The position numbers and the translations under genes were made by a program. From Streptomyces sp. JB150 (GTDB lineage Bacteria > Actinomycetota > Actinomycetes > Streptomycetales > Streptomycetaceae): 64,000 nucleotides of DNA. Under the pieces are notes generated by a model. It saw only the letters and a list, made by a program, of their open reading frames with translations. It was not told the DNA's origin and did not search any database. The first letter of the stretch is position 1, and the number at the start of each line of letters is the position of its first letter. Location: NCBI RefSeq assembly GCF_011193355.1, contig NZ_CP049780.1, positions 6,850,634 to 6,914,633 of the forward strand, given 5' to 3'. Positions 52,106-63,883 of this stretch are shown here, one piece after another.

Positions 52106-52293
52106 GCCTGAACCGGCTCAGTCGGCGGGGCACATCGGCCGGAGCGCGACGCCGGGGGCCTGAGGCGGCGCGACCGGCCCGGACGACGACTCTGGCCGGG
52201 ATGCGTCCTCCGTGATCCCGGCCACGCCCTTCACACTGGAGCGTCGACGTCACCCGCGCCTCCCTTCGGAGGACCGCGCCCGGAGGGCCCAGG

Positions 52294-53298
52294 ATGCTGC
52301 CAGAGACGACGCCGGAAAACCACGGCACGACGGACCCGCCGCCCGCTCGGGACAAGCGTCCGCCCGAGCGCGTCGTCCTGCGCGCCGACCTTCGCGCCGC
52401 GCTCCCCGACGCGGGTGCCGCCGTCCTGGTCACGGCGGCCGTCTTCGCGTTCCTGTACGCACGCATGGAGTCGGGCGACTCGGCGACGGTCGCCGTCATG
52501 CCGTTCATGGACGACGCCGGCAGGTACTGGATGTATCTGCTCAGCCAGGCGTTCGGCTGGTCGGGCCTGCTGTGGGCCTGGGGCACGGTCATGCTCGGTC
52601 TGCTGCTGTCGGGGCCGCGCCCCGCCCGGCTGCCGGTGTCCCGGCGGGTGCTGGAACGCTGGCACCGCACCACGAGCCTGACCACGATGGCCCTGATGTT
52701 CGCGCACGCGCTGATGTTCGCGGCGGAACTCGTGCGCTACGAGGCACAGTTGGCGTGGGCCGCGCGGCTGTGGGCGGGGTTCGCCGACACGTTCATGCCC
52801 GGCTGGTACGACTCGGGCACCGGCCGGATCGCCATTCCGCTGGGACAGGGCGCTCTGTATCTGGCCATCCCCCTGGGCCTGTTGTTCTACGTCCGCCACC
52901 GCATCGGCGCCGACACCTGGCGCCGGCTGCACCGCTTCGTCATCGTCGTGTACGTGCTGAGCGTGTGGCACACCCTGCTGTACGGCACCAACGTCTGGTA
53001 CGGCGAGTGGCCGCGCACCGTCCTGTGGCTGCTGCAACTCCCGGTCGCGGCACTGCTCCTGGCCCGGCTGCTGCGGCCTGCCCGGCGGGCCGAGCGACTG
53101 GGCGCACCGACGCGGCGCGAGGGCGCGTCGCTGCCGGGCCTTGCGACGGCGGGCTGGTTGATGAGGGCCGCCGGGCGGGTGGCCGCCGGGGCCGTCGTAG
53201 TGGGCCTCGTCGTCGTGGTGGCGTCCGGTCATGACGGTGGCCGGGAACGCCCGGCCGAACCACCCGCGACGAGTCCGCACGCGCCCGAGCCCGGGTGA
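52294..53298 (+). CDS. Ferric reductase-like transmembrane protein
   Basis: This 334-residue protein has about six central helices with histidines placed to bind haem: WHRTTSLTTMALMFAHALMFAA (about residues 120-141) and RLHRFVIVVYVLSVWHTLLYG (about 209-229). This is the ferric-reductase-like (NOX/YedZ-type) membrane core. No FAD or NADPH domain is attached, so another protein would have to supply electrons. ATG at 52294 (MLPETTPENH) has a GAGGGCC ahead. The tail is Pro/Arg-rich with one further helix. Confidence 0.82.
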   Translation: MLPETTPENHGTTDPPPARDKRPPERVVLRADLRAALPDAGAAVLVTAAVFAFLYARMESGDSATVAVMPFMDDAGRYWMYLLSQAFGWSGLLWAWGTVMLGLLLSGPRPARLPVSRRVLERWHRTTSLTTMALMFAHALMFAAELVRYEAQLAWAARLWAGFADTFMPGWYDSGTGRIAIPLGQGALYLAIPLGLLFYVRHRIGADTWRRLHRFVIVVYVLSVWHTLLYGTNVWYGEWPRTVLWLLQLPVAALLLARLLRPARRAERLGAPTRREGASLPGLATAGWLMRAAGRVAAGAVVVGLVVVVASGHDGGRERPAEPPATSPHAPEPG

Positions 53299-53563
53299 CG
53301 CACGGCCGGGCCACCGGGAGCGGGGACCGGTCGTGGGGATGAGGGCGGGAGGCCGGGACGAACGGTGACCCCGGGAGCCGTGAGACGCACGTCGTCAATC
53401 CTTGTTGCAGTCAATGTGCAAAAAGAAGCCGGGGGTGGTGCAAGGCGTGCGCCGGTGCCGCGCCAGGCCGAGGCGGCCAGGGGCGGGTGTCAGGCCGTCG
53501 ATCGACGGGGACGCCGAGGAGTGGAGCCAGGTCGTCCCGGCCCCACTCCACGGTGCGGACGTG

Positions 53564-54934
53564 TCACTGGAACTGTGCGAAGAACCTCCAGATCTCTGCC
53601 TTGGTCCAGGTGGCGACGCCGCTTTCGGCGGGGGAGCCGTCGACCGGGCCGGGTATGTGGCCTCCGTCGAACGCCGCCCACTGGACCGGGTATCCGGCGC
53701 GGCAGCCCGAGTAGGCCGTGGTGATGTGCGTTCGGCTGCCCGGCGCGGGTTCGCGCGGGCTCTGGGGGGTGCAGCCGTTGTTGCCGACGAACTTGTCGCG
53801 CAGAGCCCGGCCTTGCGCGATGCCGAGGACGTTGTCGCCGATGCCGTGGATGCCGAAGTAGGCGATGGGCCGGCTGCCGCCGCTGCACCCGCTGATCTGG
53901 GCGCCGGAGATGACCGCGACGGCCCGGAAGACGTCGGCCCGGCTGCACGCGAGTGCGTAGCTCATGCCGCCGCCCCAGCTGAAGCCCGTGGCGAAACGCT
54001 GGGCCGGGTCGACACAGAGGCCGCTTTCGATGCGCCGGATCATGTCGTCGACGAAGGTGACGTCCTCACCACCGGAATTGGCCCAGCCGTTGCCGAGGCC
54101 CTGGGGGGCGACGAGGATCGCCGAGTTGTTCGACTGTTCCTGCTGGCCGTAGTAGGACCAGGCGCTCCCGCTCGTTCCGCCCGAGGCGACGTCGGCGGCG
54201 GTTCCGCCCCGCCAGTGGAAGGCGAAGATCAGCCGGTAGCGGTGGTTGCTGTCGTAGCCGGCGGGGACCCGGAGGATGAAGCTGCGGGTCTTGCCGCCGC
54301 TCTGGATCGTGTGCGTACCGCTCGTCAGAGTGGGGGCGCTGCCGCATCCGCCGCCACCACCGGACGACAGCTTGACCATCTGCCACTGCTGGTTGGCGCC
54401 GCCCCAGTCGGTGTACTGGACGACGGTGCCGCCGTCGGCGGTGGAGGCACCCTGCACCTCCACCGCCTTGCCGCTGGCGCGGTTGATCAGCCGGACGTGA
54501 CCCGCCTCGGAGTCGGCCAGGCGGAACTGCTGGTTGGCCCCGTTGTGATCGGCCCACTGCTGGATCGCGGCGCCGTCGGCGGCCGAGGCGCCGGCCACGT
54601 CGAGAACCTTGCCCGAATGCCGGGCCCGGAGGCGGTAGAAGCCGTCGCCGGAGTCCACGAACTGCCACTGCTGGTGGGTGCCGTCGTTGCGTGTCCACTG
54701 ACTGACCCGCGCGCCGTCGGCAGTGGACGCGCCGGAGACGTCCAGCGCCTTGCCGCTGTTGCGGTTGACCAGGACGTACCAGGCACCGGTGTCCACCGTC
54801 GCCGCCTCGGCGGGCGCCGGATTCACCGCGGTGAGCATGCCGATCGCGAGGGTCGCCGCCACCAGGGCGGCGAGCCGCGACCACCAACGATGCCTTCCTG
54901 GAGGGGCGGCGGAAGCCGCACCGTAGGCCGTCAT
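53564..54934 (-). CDS. Secreted CBM13-esterase (CE1/feruloyl-esterase or PHB-depolymerase type)
   Basis: This 456-residue exported protein has a signal peptide (about 1-44), an N-terminal ricin-like CBM13 (three repeats: HQQWQFV, NQQFRLA and NQQWQMV), a Gly-rich linker (about 191-198) and an alpha/beta-hydrolase. The nucleophile Ser lies in GFSWGGGM, and the final His in AFDGGHIPG. Such enzymes are described as acetylxylan or feruloyl esterases, or PHB depolymerases. It starts 31 bp after xlnA on the same strand, so it is likely co-transcribed and acts on arabinoxylan esters. ATG at 54934. Confidence 0.88.
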   Translation of the reverse strand: MTAYGAASAAPPGRHRWWSRLAALVAATLAIGMLTAVNPAPAEAATVDTGAWYVLVNRNSGKALDVSGASTADGARVSQWTRNDGTHQQWQFVDSGDGFYRLRARHSGKVLDVAGASAADGAAIQQWADHNGANQQFRLADSEAGHVRLINRASGKAVEVQGASTADGGTVVQYTDWGGANQQWQMVKLSSGGGGGCGSAPTLTSGTHTIQSGGKTRSFILRVPAGYDSNHRYRLIFAFHWRGGTAADVASGGTSGSAWSYYGQQEQSNNSAILVAPQGLGNGWANSGGEDVTFVDDMIRRIESGLCVDPAQRFATGFSWGGGMSYALACSRADVFRAVAVISGAQISGCSGGSRPIAYFGIHGIGDNVLGIAQGRALRDKFVGNNGCTPQSPREPAPGSRTHITTAYSGCRAGYPVQWAAFDGGHIPGPVDGSPAESGVATWTKAEIWRFFAQFQ

Positions 54935-54965
54935 CGATTCGCCCTTTCGTCTGCGGCGGGTACCG

Positions 54966-58309
<3,344 letters not shown>

Positions 58310-58354
58310 CCGTCCCGGTCCGTGACCGTGAGGTGACGCGGTCCGCGGGCACGC

Positions 58355-58385
58355 GGAACCCCGGCCGTGCCACGGCCGGGGTTCC
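58355..58385 (+). terminator. Hairpin terminator after the GH62 gene
   Basis: Perfect 15-bp arms (GGAACCCCGGCCGTG and complement) meet around a single central C, 46 bp after the stop; as RNA the loop takes in the innermost pairs. It also faces the convergent zinc-ribbon gene. Confidence 0.8.
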
Positions 58386-58453
58386 TCTCACTCCGGTTCC
58401 GTCGCCGAGGAACCCGCATCGGACGCGTGACCATCTGAACCCGACCGCCGGGC

Positions 58454-58837
58454 TCACCGGTCCCCGGGCGAGGCGGCCGCGTCCTGCGGCGGCTGTTCGT
58501 GCGCGTCCGCTTCCAGCGGGGGCGCGTCGTGGCGGTCCGTGCGGTGCTCCGCACGGGTGCCCGCGAGCATGACCCGTGGCGTGCCGGCCGCACCGGGCGG
58601 GAGAGGGACGGGCCGGCGCGCCATGAGACGGCCCACCCAGCGGCGACCGCAGATCGGGCAGGGCGGGGCACCCTGAGGCTCGTAGGGGGACGACACACTC
58701 CGGCCGTCGCGGGTGAAGTACTCCCACTCGTGCCCGTCCTCGTCGCGGTAGTACTGCACGTCGTAGTCGACGCTCCACTTGTACCAGCAGTGACCGCACG
58801 TGAACTCAACGCGTTCGACAGCCAGTTCCGTGATCAT
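58454..58837 (-). CDS. Zinc-ribbon-like hypothetical protein
   Basis: This 127-residue protein has CGHCWYKW (about residues 14-21) and CPICGRRW (about 60-67), a pair of CxxC knuckles suited to bind one zinc. Between them is a Tyr/Asp/Glu-rich segment (VQYYRDEDGHEWEYFTRDGR). The last 55 residues are Pro/Arg/Ala-rich and look disordered. ATG at 58837 follows GGGAGG. No family is recognised; a nucleic-acid-binding or regulatory role is possible but unproven. Confidence 0.75.
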   Translation of the reverse strand: MITELAVERVEFTCGHCWYKWSVDYDVQYYRDEDGHEWEYFTRDGRSVSSPYEPQGAPPCPICGRRWVGRLMARRPVPLPPGAAGTPRVMLAGTRAEHRTDRHDAPPLEADAHEQPPQDAAASPGDR

Positions 58838-58952
58838 CGCTTCCTCCCTTCTGTCGCCTACGGCCGCTGCGATGCCGTCGGGTGCGGTGACGTTCCCTGC
58901 CCGGCCGGGGCCTCCGGTTCACGGGGTGCCCCTCGGTCCGAGCCACTAATCA

Positions 58953-59034
58953 GCGGGACTTCCGCATCAGCAGGACCTCCGCATCGGCGGGACATCCGCA
59001 TCGGCGGGACATCCGCATCAGCGCGGGACGTCCG
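58953..59034. repeat. 17-bp tandem repeats beside tpg
   Basis: Four full units start at 58953, 58970, 58987 and 59004, with a partial fifth. The consensus is GCGGGACATCCGCATCR. Each unit contains GCGG and CCGC arms around five bases, so each is a small dyad. They lie in the 224-bp gap between the zinc-ribbon start and the tpg stop, downstream of tpg. Confidence 0.9.
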
Positions 59035-59061
59035 AGCCGCGTGCGACGGCTCGCCCTCCTG

Positions 59062-59619
59062 CTACAGCTCGATCTCGATGTGCTCCACGTCGGTGAACTC
59101 CACGTCCAGGCCGTGCGCGCGGGTGTTGTCGGCGCGGAAGTACATCCGGGCCAGGCCCTCCGCCGCGATCCGCTGCAGTTGCCGCTCGGTGGCGCCTTGG
59201 TCGCGGGCGGTGAAGAGGCGGTCGGCGAAGTCGGGCGGCAGGGCCTGGGTGATGTCGCGGACGCGGGCGTCGTCGGTGGTGCCCGGCGCGGCGGTGAACC
59301 CGAACCGGGCACGGGTGGAGACGATCAGGCCGTCGGTGGAGGCGGCCTTCTTCCTGGCCTTGGCCCTCACCTGCGGCTGCCAGCGCTTGCGCACCTCCCG
59401 CTCCATACGGTCGCGCAGGTCCCGGCGGGGCCGCTTGAGCTGTCCCTTGACGTACCGCTCCACGGTGCGCTGGGAGATCCCGAGCGCCTGGGCTGCGGCC
59501 CTCGTGCCCTTGAGCTGCCTGACCAGGTACTTCATCTGCGCCTGGGCGCTTCGCGGGGGACGGCGGGTGAACGCCGACTCCAGCGCGCGGTCCAGGCTGT
59601 CGCCGATCGAGTCCGGCAT
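59062..59619 (-). CDS. tpg: Tpg-like telomere terminal protein
   Basis: This 185-residue protein matches the terminal protein that caps the 5' ends of linear Streptomyces replicons. The N-terminal part has a helix-turn-helix (GTRAAAQALGISQRTVERYVKGQLKRP, about residues 38-64), then WQPQVRAKARKKAA, STRARFGFTAAPGTTDDARVRDITQALPPDFADRLF and AHGLDVEFTDVEHIEIEL, a characteristic ending. Length is the usual 184-185. The preceding gene is not tap, its usual operon partner. ATG at 59619. The presence of tpg strongly suggests a linear replicon end region or an integrated linear plasmid piece. Confidence 0.87.
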   Translation of the reverse strand: MPDSIGDSLDRALESAFTRRPPRSAQAQMKYLVRQLKGTRAAAQALGISQRTVERYVKGQLKRPRRDLRDRMEREVRKRWQPQVRAKARKKAASTDGLIVSTRARFGFTAAPGTTDDARVRDITQALPPDFADRLFTARDQGATERQLQRIAAEGLARMYFRADNTRAHGLDVEFTDVEHIEIEL

Positions 59620-59625
59620 GGCGGG

Positions 59626-59724
59626 CTACTCCCCCTCCCCGGCCGTCGGGTCGGCCTTGTGCAGGTTCGCGCCGCCATTGTCATTCCGGACCGCGGTGAC
59701 CTGCTGCCTGTGCTGCTGTCTCAT
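59626..59724 (-). CDS. Possible 32-residue ORF just before tpg
   Basis: ATG at 59724 opens MRQQHRQQVTAVRNDNGGAN and stops with TAG, six bases before the tpg ATG. A weak GGGACATTCG precedes the start. It may be a leader that couples tpg translation, or a leftover from a lost tap gene. No family recognised. Confidence 0.4.
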   Translation of the reverse strand: MRQQHRQQVTAVRNDNGGANLHKADPTAGEGE

Positions 59725-59745
59725 CGAATGTCCCGCAGTTCTCGT

Positions 59746-59919
59746 CTCACTTCGATGGCCGCTCTCGTTCGACGCGTGATCCGGGCATCACCCAGACTCC
59801 GCGGGCGATCTCGTAGAGCTGCCGGTCGGACAGTCCGTCGCTCCAGCCGATCTGCGAGCGCTGGAGAGGATCGCCGTTCGGGTCGACGTCCTTCTTTCTG
59901 CCGAGAGTGATCTGAGTCA
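59746..59919 (-). CDS. 57-residue hypothetical protein upstream of tpg
   Basis: The protein begins MTQITLGRKKDVDPNGDPLQ, continues SQIGWSDGLSDRQLYEIARG and ends RVERERPSK. GGGAGGCGCG directly before the ATG at 59919 is a strong ribosome site. The stop lies 21 bases before the 32-residue ORF, so a small operon (57 aa, 32 aa, tpg) is likely. The W-S-D-x-L-S-D-x-Q-L-Y pattern suggests a helical DNA- or protein-binding unit. No family name can be given. Confidence 0.6.
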
Positions 59920-60002
59920 TCGCGCCTCCCTGCGAGGCCGCCTCGTGGTGGGAGAGGCCGAGGCGACCGGTTCAGGAGACTACGACACCTCGTTGTGACG
60001 GC

Positions 60003-60550
60003 GTATCGTGCTGGTGGGCGAGGATCGAGCCGTTGCTGCCGGATCGGACCGCTCGGCGGGGTGGGCGGTGGTGTGGTCACCGGCAGGTGATCGACGCGAT
60101 CGCGTTCAAGTACCGCACCGGCACGCCGTGGATGGACCTGCCCGAGCATTTCGGCGTGTGGAAGGGCGCCCACAACCGGCTGCGGAAGTGGGCCGCCGAC
60201 GGTACCTGGGAGAAGGTCTGCACCGCCCTGCTCGCCCAGGCCGACGCCGAAGGCGACCTCGACTGGATCGTCGCGGTCGACCGCGCGTTCGTCCGGGCTC
60301 GTCAGCACGCCGCCTGGGCCCGTCAGAAGGGTCCCCGCCCGGCGAGCCGGATGACCATGTCCTCGGGCGGTCCCGCGGCGGTTGCCCACCGGCTTTCGAC
60401 CGCGAGGCCTGCAAACAGCGCAACACGGTCGAGCGGTGCATCAACCAACTCAGGCAATGGCGCGGCCTGGCCACTCACCACGACAAGACCGCCACCATCT
60501 ACCTGGTTGGACTCCACCTCGCCGCCAACTTCATCTGGTCGGTGAGATGA
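60003..60550 (+). pseudogene. Remnant of an IS5-family (DDE) transposase
   Basis: One frame gives WWARIEPLLPDRTARRGGRW and RTGTPWMDLPEHFGVWKGAHNRLRKWAADGTWEKV, then VAVDRAFVRARQHAAWARQKG. At about 60330 a one-base shift leads to GEPDDHVLGRSRGG in another frame, which is fused directly to PPAFDREACKQRNTVERC and the normal end TATIYLVGLHLAANFIWSVR. About 300 bp encoding the middle of the catalytic domain are missing. The join falls inside SRGG, a motif that occurs on both sides of the lost part in such transposases. No start codon or intact inverted repeats are clear. Confidence 0.85.
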
Positions 60551-60565
60551 CCCGAAGGAATCGAC

Positions 60566-61018
60566 CTAGTACCACTTCTTCGTGCACGCCCAACCGCCGC
60601 CAACGCCGTCGTAGTGCTCCACGCAGGGACGGGTGGCGAGGCTGGCGTTCACCATCGTGGTGTAGGCCGCGTAGTTCGGAGACGCGTTGAACACGTACGG
60701 GTTGCCGTTCCTGACTTCCAGCTTGCCCCTCCAGTTGGCATTTGCAGCGGACTCGAAGCGCGCCCACACGGCGTTGCACTTCTTCGAGTACCGCATCTGA
60801 ACGGCTGGCCCGCCGCCAGCCGACCGGGCCACCGCACCTGCGGGGGTGACGGCGTCCTTGGCGCAGCCTGTCGCGTTGGGGTTCTTGCCGTTGCAGGACG
60901 CCCCCTTGCAGGCGGGCGCTGCCGCGGCCTGTACGGAAGCCTCGGCGGGAATGGCCACGCCCAGCGCCAGGACTGCGAGAGTGCCTGCCAGGAAGCGCGG
61001 AATCCGGTGGGTAGCCAA
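60566..61018 (-). CDS. Secreted DUF2690 protein
   Basis: This 150-residue protein has a signal peptide (RIPRFLAGTLAVLALGVAIPAEASVQ, about residues 5-30) and the DUF2690 domain: ACKGASCNGKNPNATGCAKDAVT, then a Trp/Arg core (YSKKCNAVWARFESAAN) and TTMVNASLATRPCVEHY. Six cysteines should form disulfides. TTG at 61018 is the best start; an in-frame TTG at 61111 is a poorer alternative because it would put an extra segment before the signal. The function of the family is unknown, but it is often found outside actinobacterial cells. Confidence 0.8.
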   Translation of the reverse strand: MATHRIPRFLAGTLAVLALGVAIPAEASVQAAAAPACKGASCNGKNPNATGCAKDAVTPAGAVARSAGGGPAVQMRYSKKCNAVWARFESAANANWRGKLEVRNGNPYVFNASPNYAAYTTMVNASLATRPCVEHYDGVGGGWACTKKWY

Positions 61019-61462
61019 GGAGACCCCTTTCGTGCGCTGTGGTGAAGCACAGCGTGTTGCGTTCGAGTTCACGCGGTAGGTGATAGCCAGGGCATATGCC
61101 GTGTAGACCAAGACAGGATGGTGATCACCGCAAAGAGTGGCTCATGCCCCGGATCGAGGCGCTGGGTTGACTTGGCCAAGAGGTGACAGCCGGGGGTGTC
61201 GGGTTGGCGGCGGGCCTGCGCAGCGAACTGGTCGTGGTCTTCATGCCGGAGCCGTACGGCTGGTCGGGGCGGCATCCCGACCAGCCTTGAGCGTGGAATG
61301 TCGGCCCGTCGCACACCCGTGAGGCAAGGCAGACTTTTCGCCCCTGGCGGGCGGAGCAGCGGAGCGAAAGACCAGGTCGGCGCTGCGCGGCATCGCGCTG
61401 GACCTACCGCTCAGCGGCCGGCCTGACTCTCCCCTCTGTTCGCGTCGGCTGCTGATGCGGGT
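61019..61462. other. 444-bp intergenic region
   Basis: This lies upstream of the DUF2690 gene and downstream of the NACHT gene, both on the minus strand. Open frames are short and show no family resemblance; base composition is lower in GC than in nearby genes. No hairpin of note. Confidence 0.5.
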
Positions 61463-63883
61463 TTACCCGTCGGCCATCCGGCGCTGCAGTTCCGCGTGGC
61501 GGAACTGGTAGACCGCCCCGACCCGGCGCAGAACTCCTCGGTGTTCATGAGCGTCGGCCAGGAAGTGCATGAGCCGCCACGGCAGCCTTCCACGCAGAGC
61601 CAGCCAGTAATGTGCGAGGCGGAACGTCCCGCCGGCTGCCTGGGTGAAGGCGATCGCGAGTCCCGAGATGACCCCCATGGCGGCACCGGGAGCAAGGCCG
61701 GCGGTGAGCAGCACGGTCGGATCGGTGGCTAGCTGCAGTTCCGTGGTGACGGCCAGGCCTGTCACCAGATCGACGACGGTCCCGATGGCGAGCGCCATGG
61801 CAAGGAAGATCAATGCGAAGGTGCGGACGTCTCGACGCAAGACCGCCTTGGGGTCTCCCGCCGCAGTCAGGTCCGTAGGAACTCCAGTGAGTCCGGCGAT
61901 GAGAGTACCGACGGCTCCAGTGACGAGGCCGACCATGACCCCGGCGGCCAGTCCCGCGACGAGTCCGGCCGCCAGAGCGAGCGCGCACCCCACCGCGAGA
62001 CCGCCAGCCGCGCCGACAGGCGACCAGTGCAACCTCTGCGCCGGCTCGCTTCGTCCCGCGAGCCAGGCCGTGAGCCCGGCCGCCAGGCCGATGCCCACAC
62101 CGTTGACAATTCCGGACGGCAGCCCAGAGCCGATACCGGACATGAGGCCAGCCGTGGCGCCGCCGACGGTTCCACCGACCAGGCCGCCTCTCGGGCCGCT
62201 GGCGGGCCCGACAGCCAGCCCCACGCCCAGTCCGGCCGCAATGCCTCCCGCCGGACCGACGGCGAACCCGATGCCCAGCAAGCTCGCCAGCCCTGACAAG
62301 AAACCGCCCGCGAGACCTCCAGCCAGGCCACCGGCGAGTCCACTCATGGCGCCCTGGCCAGACCCGCTGACGCGTCGGACCGGCAGCGCGACCGCGAATC
62401 CCAGGAGAATGCCACTTCCCAGACCGACACCGAAGCCGATGCCGATGTCCGCCCCGAAGCCGGCGACAAGCCCACCGACCAGGCCACTCGTGACCCCCAT
62501 CAGAAGACCGACGAGGGGCCCCGGGACGGAGTGCCGCAGGTGCCACCACGCGAAGTCGGTGGTTCCCTGCAGCCGCGATTCCAGATGGGCGCTGAGGAAG
62601 GCCAGCCAGCGTTGAGCGTCCGCGGCCTGCCAGCGGGGACGCTTCCGCGGATCCGGGTGGGGTCGGTAGGCCGCCGGGACGAAGGCGTCGAAAAGATACT
62701 GCTGGATGCTGCTCACCGTGGGGAAGCGCGTCGCGTCGCACAGTTCGGCAGGGTTCGGGAGGGAGCCGGTCTGTTCCCCGGGCCGGGGGTTGTAGAGGGT
62801 GCGGGCCATGAAGAGCATCAGCGGCGTACTGAGAGCCTGGGCAAGGGGCGTGTTGCCACTGCTGAGGTGGCTTATCACGGGTGCCCAGCGCGCGGCCGCA
62901 GCCGTTCCCGCACCGCCCGAATCACGCTGCAGGTACTCGGCCGTCACCTCGTGGTGTACCGGCTGAAGTGCCACCCCCGCTGCCCCGGACAACTTCGATG
63001 GGACGGACGTGGTGGGGGCCAGCGCCTCCCGGTACTCGTGTTCCCTGCTGGACAGGACGATTTTCCCACCCGGTGACAGAGCGGCGTTGATCTGGCTGAG
63101 CGCAGCCGGGCGTACGGCTGCTGGGATCTCGTCGAGCCCGTCCAGGACGGGAAGCAGCAGACGGTGCGTGATCAGTGCCTGTCCCCAGTTCATACGTTCC
63201 AGGGAGCCGTGGACCGGTGCTCGCAGTGCTGTGTAGTCCTGGAGGAGTTGCTCACACATCCAGCTCTCCAAGTCCTGCTCGGACGGATTCCATGTGGAGA
63301 GGGAGAAGAGGACCGGCACAGCACCCCCGAGCGGTCTCCGCTCCAGCAACGACAGAACGAGGCGAACCAGCAGGACGGTCTTACCGGAGCCTGGTGCGCC
63401 GAGCACGACCAACCGGCCGGTAGGGACGCTCTCCAAAATGTTGTCGACGGCGCCGTCGGTGCCCGCAAGTGCACGGGGGTCCGATGCCCAGACGCCTGGG
63501 TCGCCGCGCAGCCCGCTGGGCCATGCAGTGGCGGCCGCCGTGATGTGCCGCCACTCCTCCACCAACTCCCCGGGCGCCGGCTCCCAGGACACCGGCAACG
63601 GGTAGGGATCGTTGAGCCGCCGCACGCGTGTCTCGGCTTCCCACTGACGGCGGACGGCGACAGCCAGCTCGTCGGCGATCTGTTCCAGTCCCCTACTTGA
63701 GGCCGCTTCGACGCGGTCGGCCCGGAATGCCGCCCAGGCCAGGTAGGTACCGGCAAGCGTCGGAAGAAGACCCGCGGCTGCCGACGCCACTCCCGACCCG
63801 GTCACGAAGGCGATCGCCAGCGCCCCACAGACCCCTGCCAGGAACAGCCCAAGAACGATCACACCCGTACGCGATGTCGGCAC
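61463..63883 (-). CDS. NACHT-family STAND NTPase with Gly-rich membrane domain
   Basis: This 806-residue protein starts with two membrane helices (about residues 5-52), then has a NACHT NTPase. Walker A is GAPGSGKT (163-170) and Walker B LLLPVLDGLDEIP (242-254); IVLSSREHEYREAL follows as sensor 1. From about 440 to 760 it consists of glycine-zipper hydrophobic repeats (GLAGGLAGGLAGG and the like). The C-terminus is soluble (FRHAELQRRMADG). GTG at 63883 follows GAGGGAGG by six bases. Codon use is less biased than in neighbours. Bacterial NACHT proteins can act in phage defence; this role is inferred. Confidence 0.87.
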   Translation of the reverse strand: MPTSRTGVIVLGLFLAGVCGALAIAFVTGSGVASAAAGLLPTLAGTYLAWAAFRADRVEAASSRGLEQIADELAVAVRRQWEAETRVRRLNDPYPLPVSWEPAPGELVEEWRHITAAATAWPSGLRGDPGVWASDPRALAGTDGAVDNILESVPTGRLVVLGAPGSGKTVLLVRLVLSLLERRPLGGAVPVLFSLSTWNPSEQDLESWMCEQLLQDYTALRAPVHGSLERMNWGQALITHRLLLPVLDGLDEIPAAVRPAALSQINAALSPGGKIVLSSREHEYREALAPTTSVPSKLSGAAGVALQPVHHEVTAEYLQRDSGGAGTAAAARWAPVISHLSSGNTPLAQALSTPLMLFMARTLYNPRPGEQTGSLPNPAELCDATRFPTVSSIQQYLFDAFVPAAYRPHPDPRKRPRWQAADAQRWLAFLSAHLESRLQGTTDFAWWHLRHSVPGPLVGLLMGVTSGLVGGLVAGFGADIGIGFGVGLGSGILLGFAVALPVRRVSGSGQGAMSGLAGGLAGGLAGGFLSGLASLLGIGFAVGPAGGIAAGLGVGLAVGPASGPRGGLVGGTVGGATAGLMSGIGSGLPSGIVNGVGIGLAAGLTAWLAGRSEPAQRLHWSPVGAAGGLAVGCALALAAGLVAGLAAGVMVGLVTGAVGTLIAGLTGVPTDLTAAGDPKAVLRRDVRTFALIFLAMALAIGTVVDLVTGLAVTTELQLATDPTVLLTAGLAPGAAMGVISGLAIAFTQAAGGTFRLAHYWLALRGRLPWRLMHFLADAHEHRGVLRRVGAVYQFRHAELQRRMADG

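Noticed and set aside
58953..59034. CRISPR-like array
   Set aside because: Units are contiguous 17-bp repeats with no unique spacers and no cas genes nearby.
59721..60389. Long minus-strand reading frame opposite the transposase remnant
   Set aside because: It is antisense to a recognisable transposase and has the Arg/Pro-rich composition of a shadow frame; only the 57-codon ORF inside the region has a good ribosome site.
61069..61322. Minus-strand frame with GHEPLFAVITILSW-type ending
   Set aside because: No start signal, no recognisable family and poor codon bias; it was left as intergenic.
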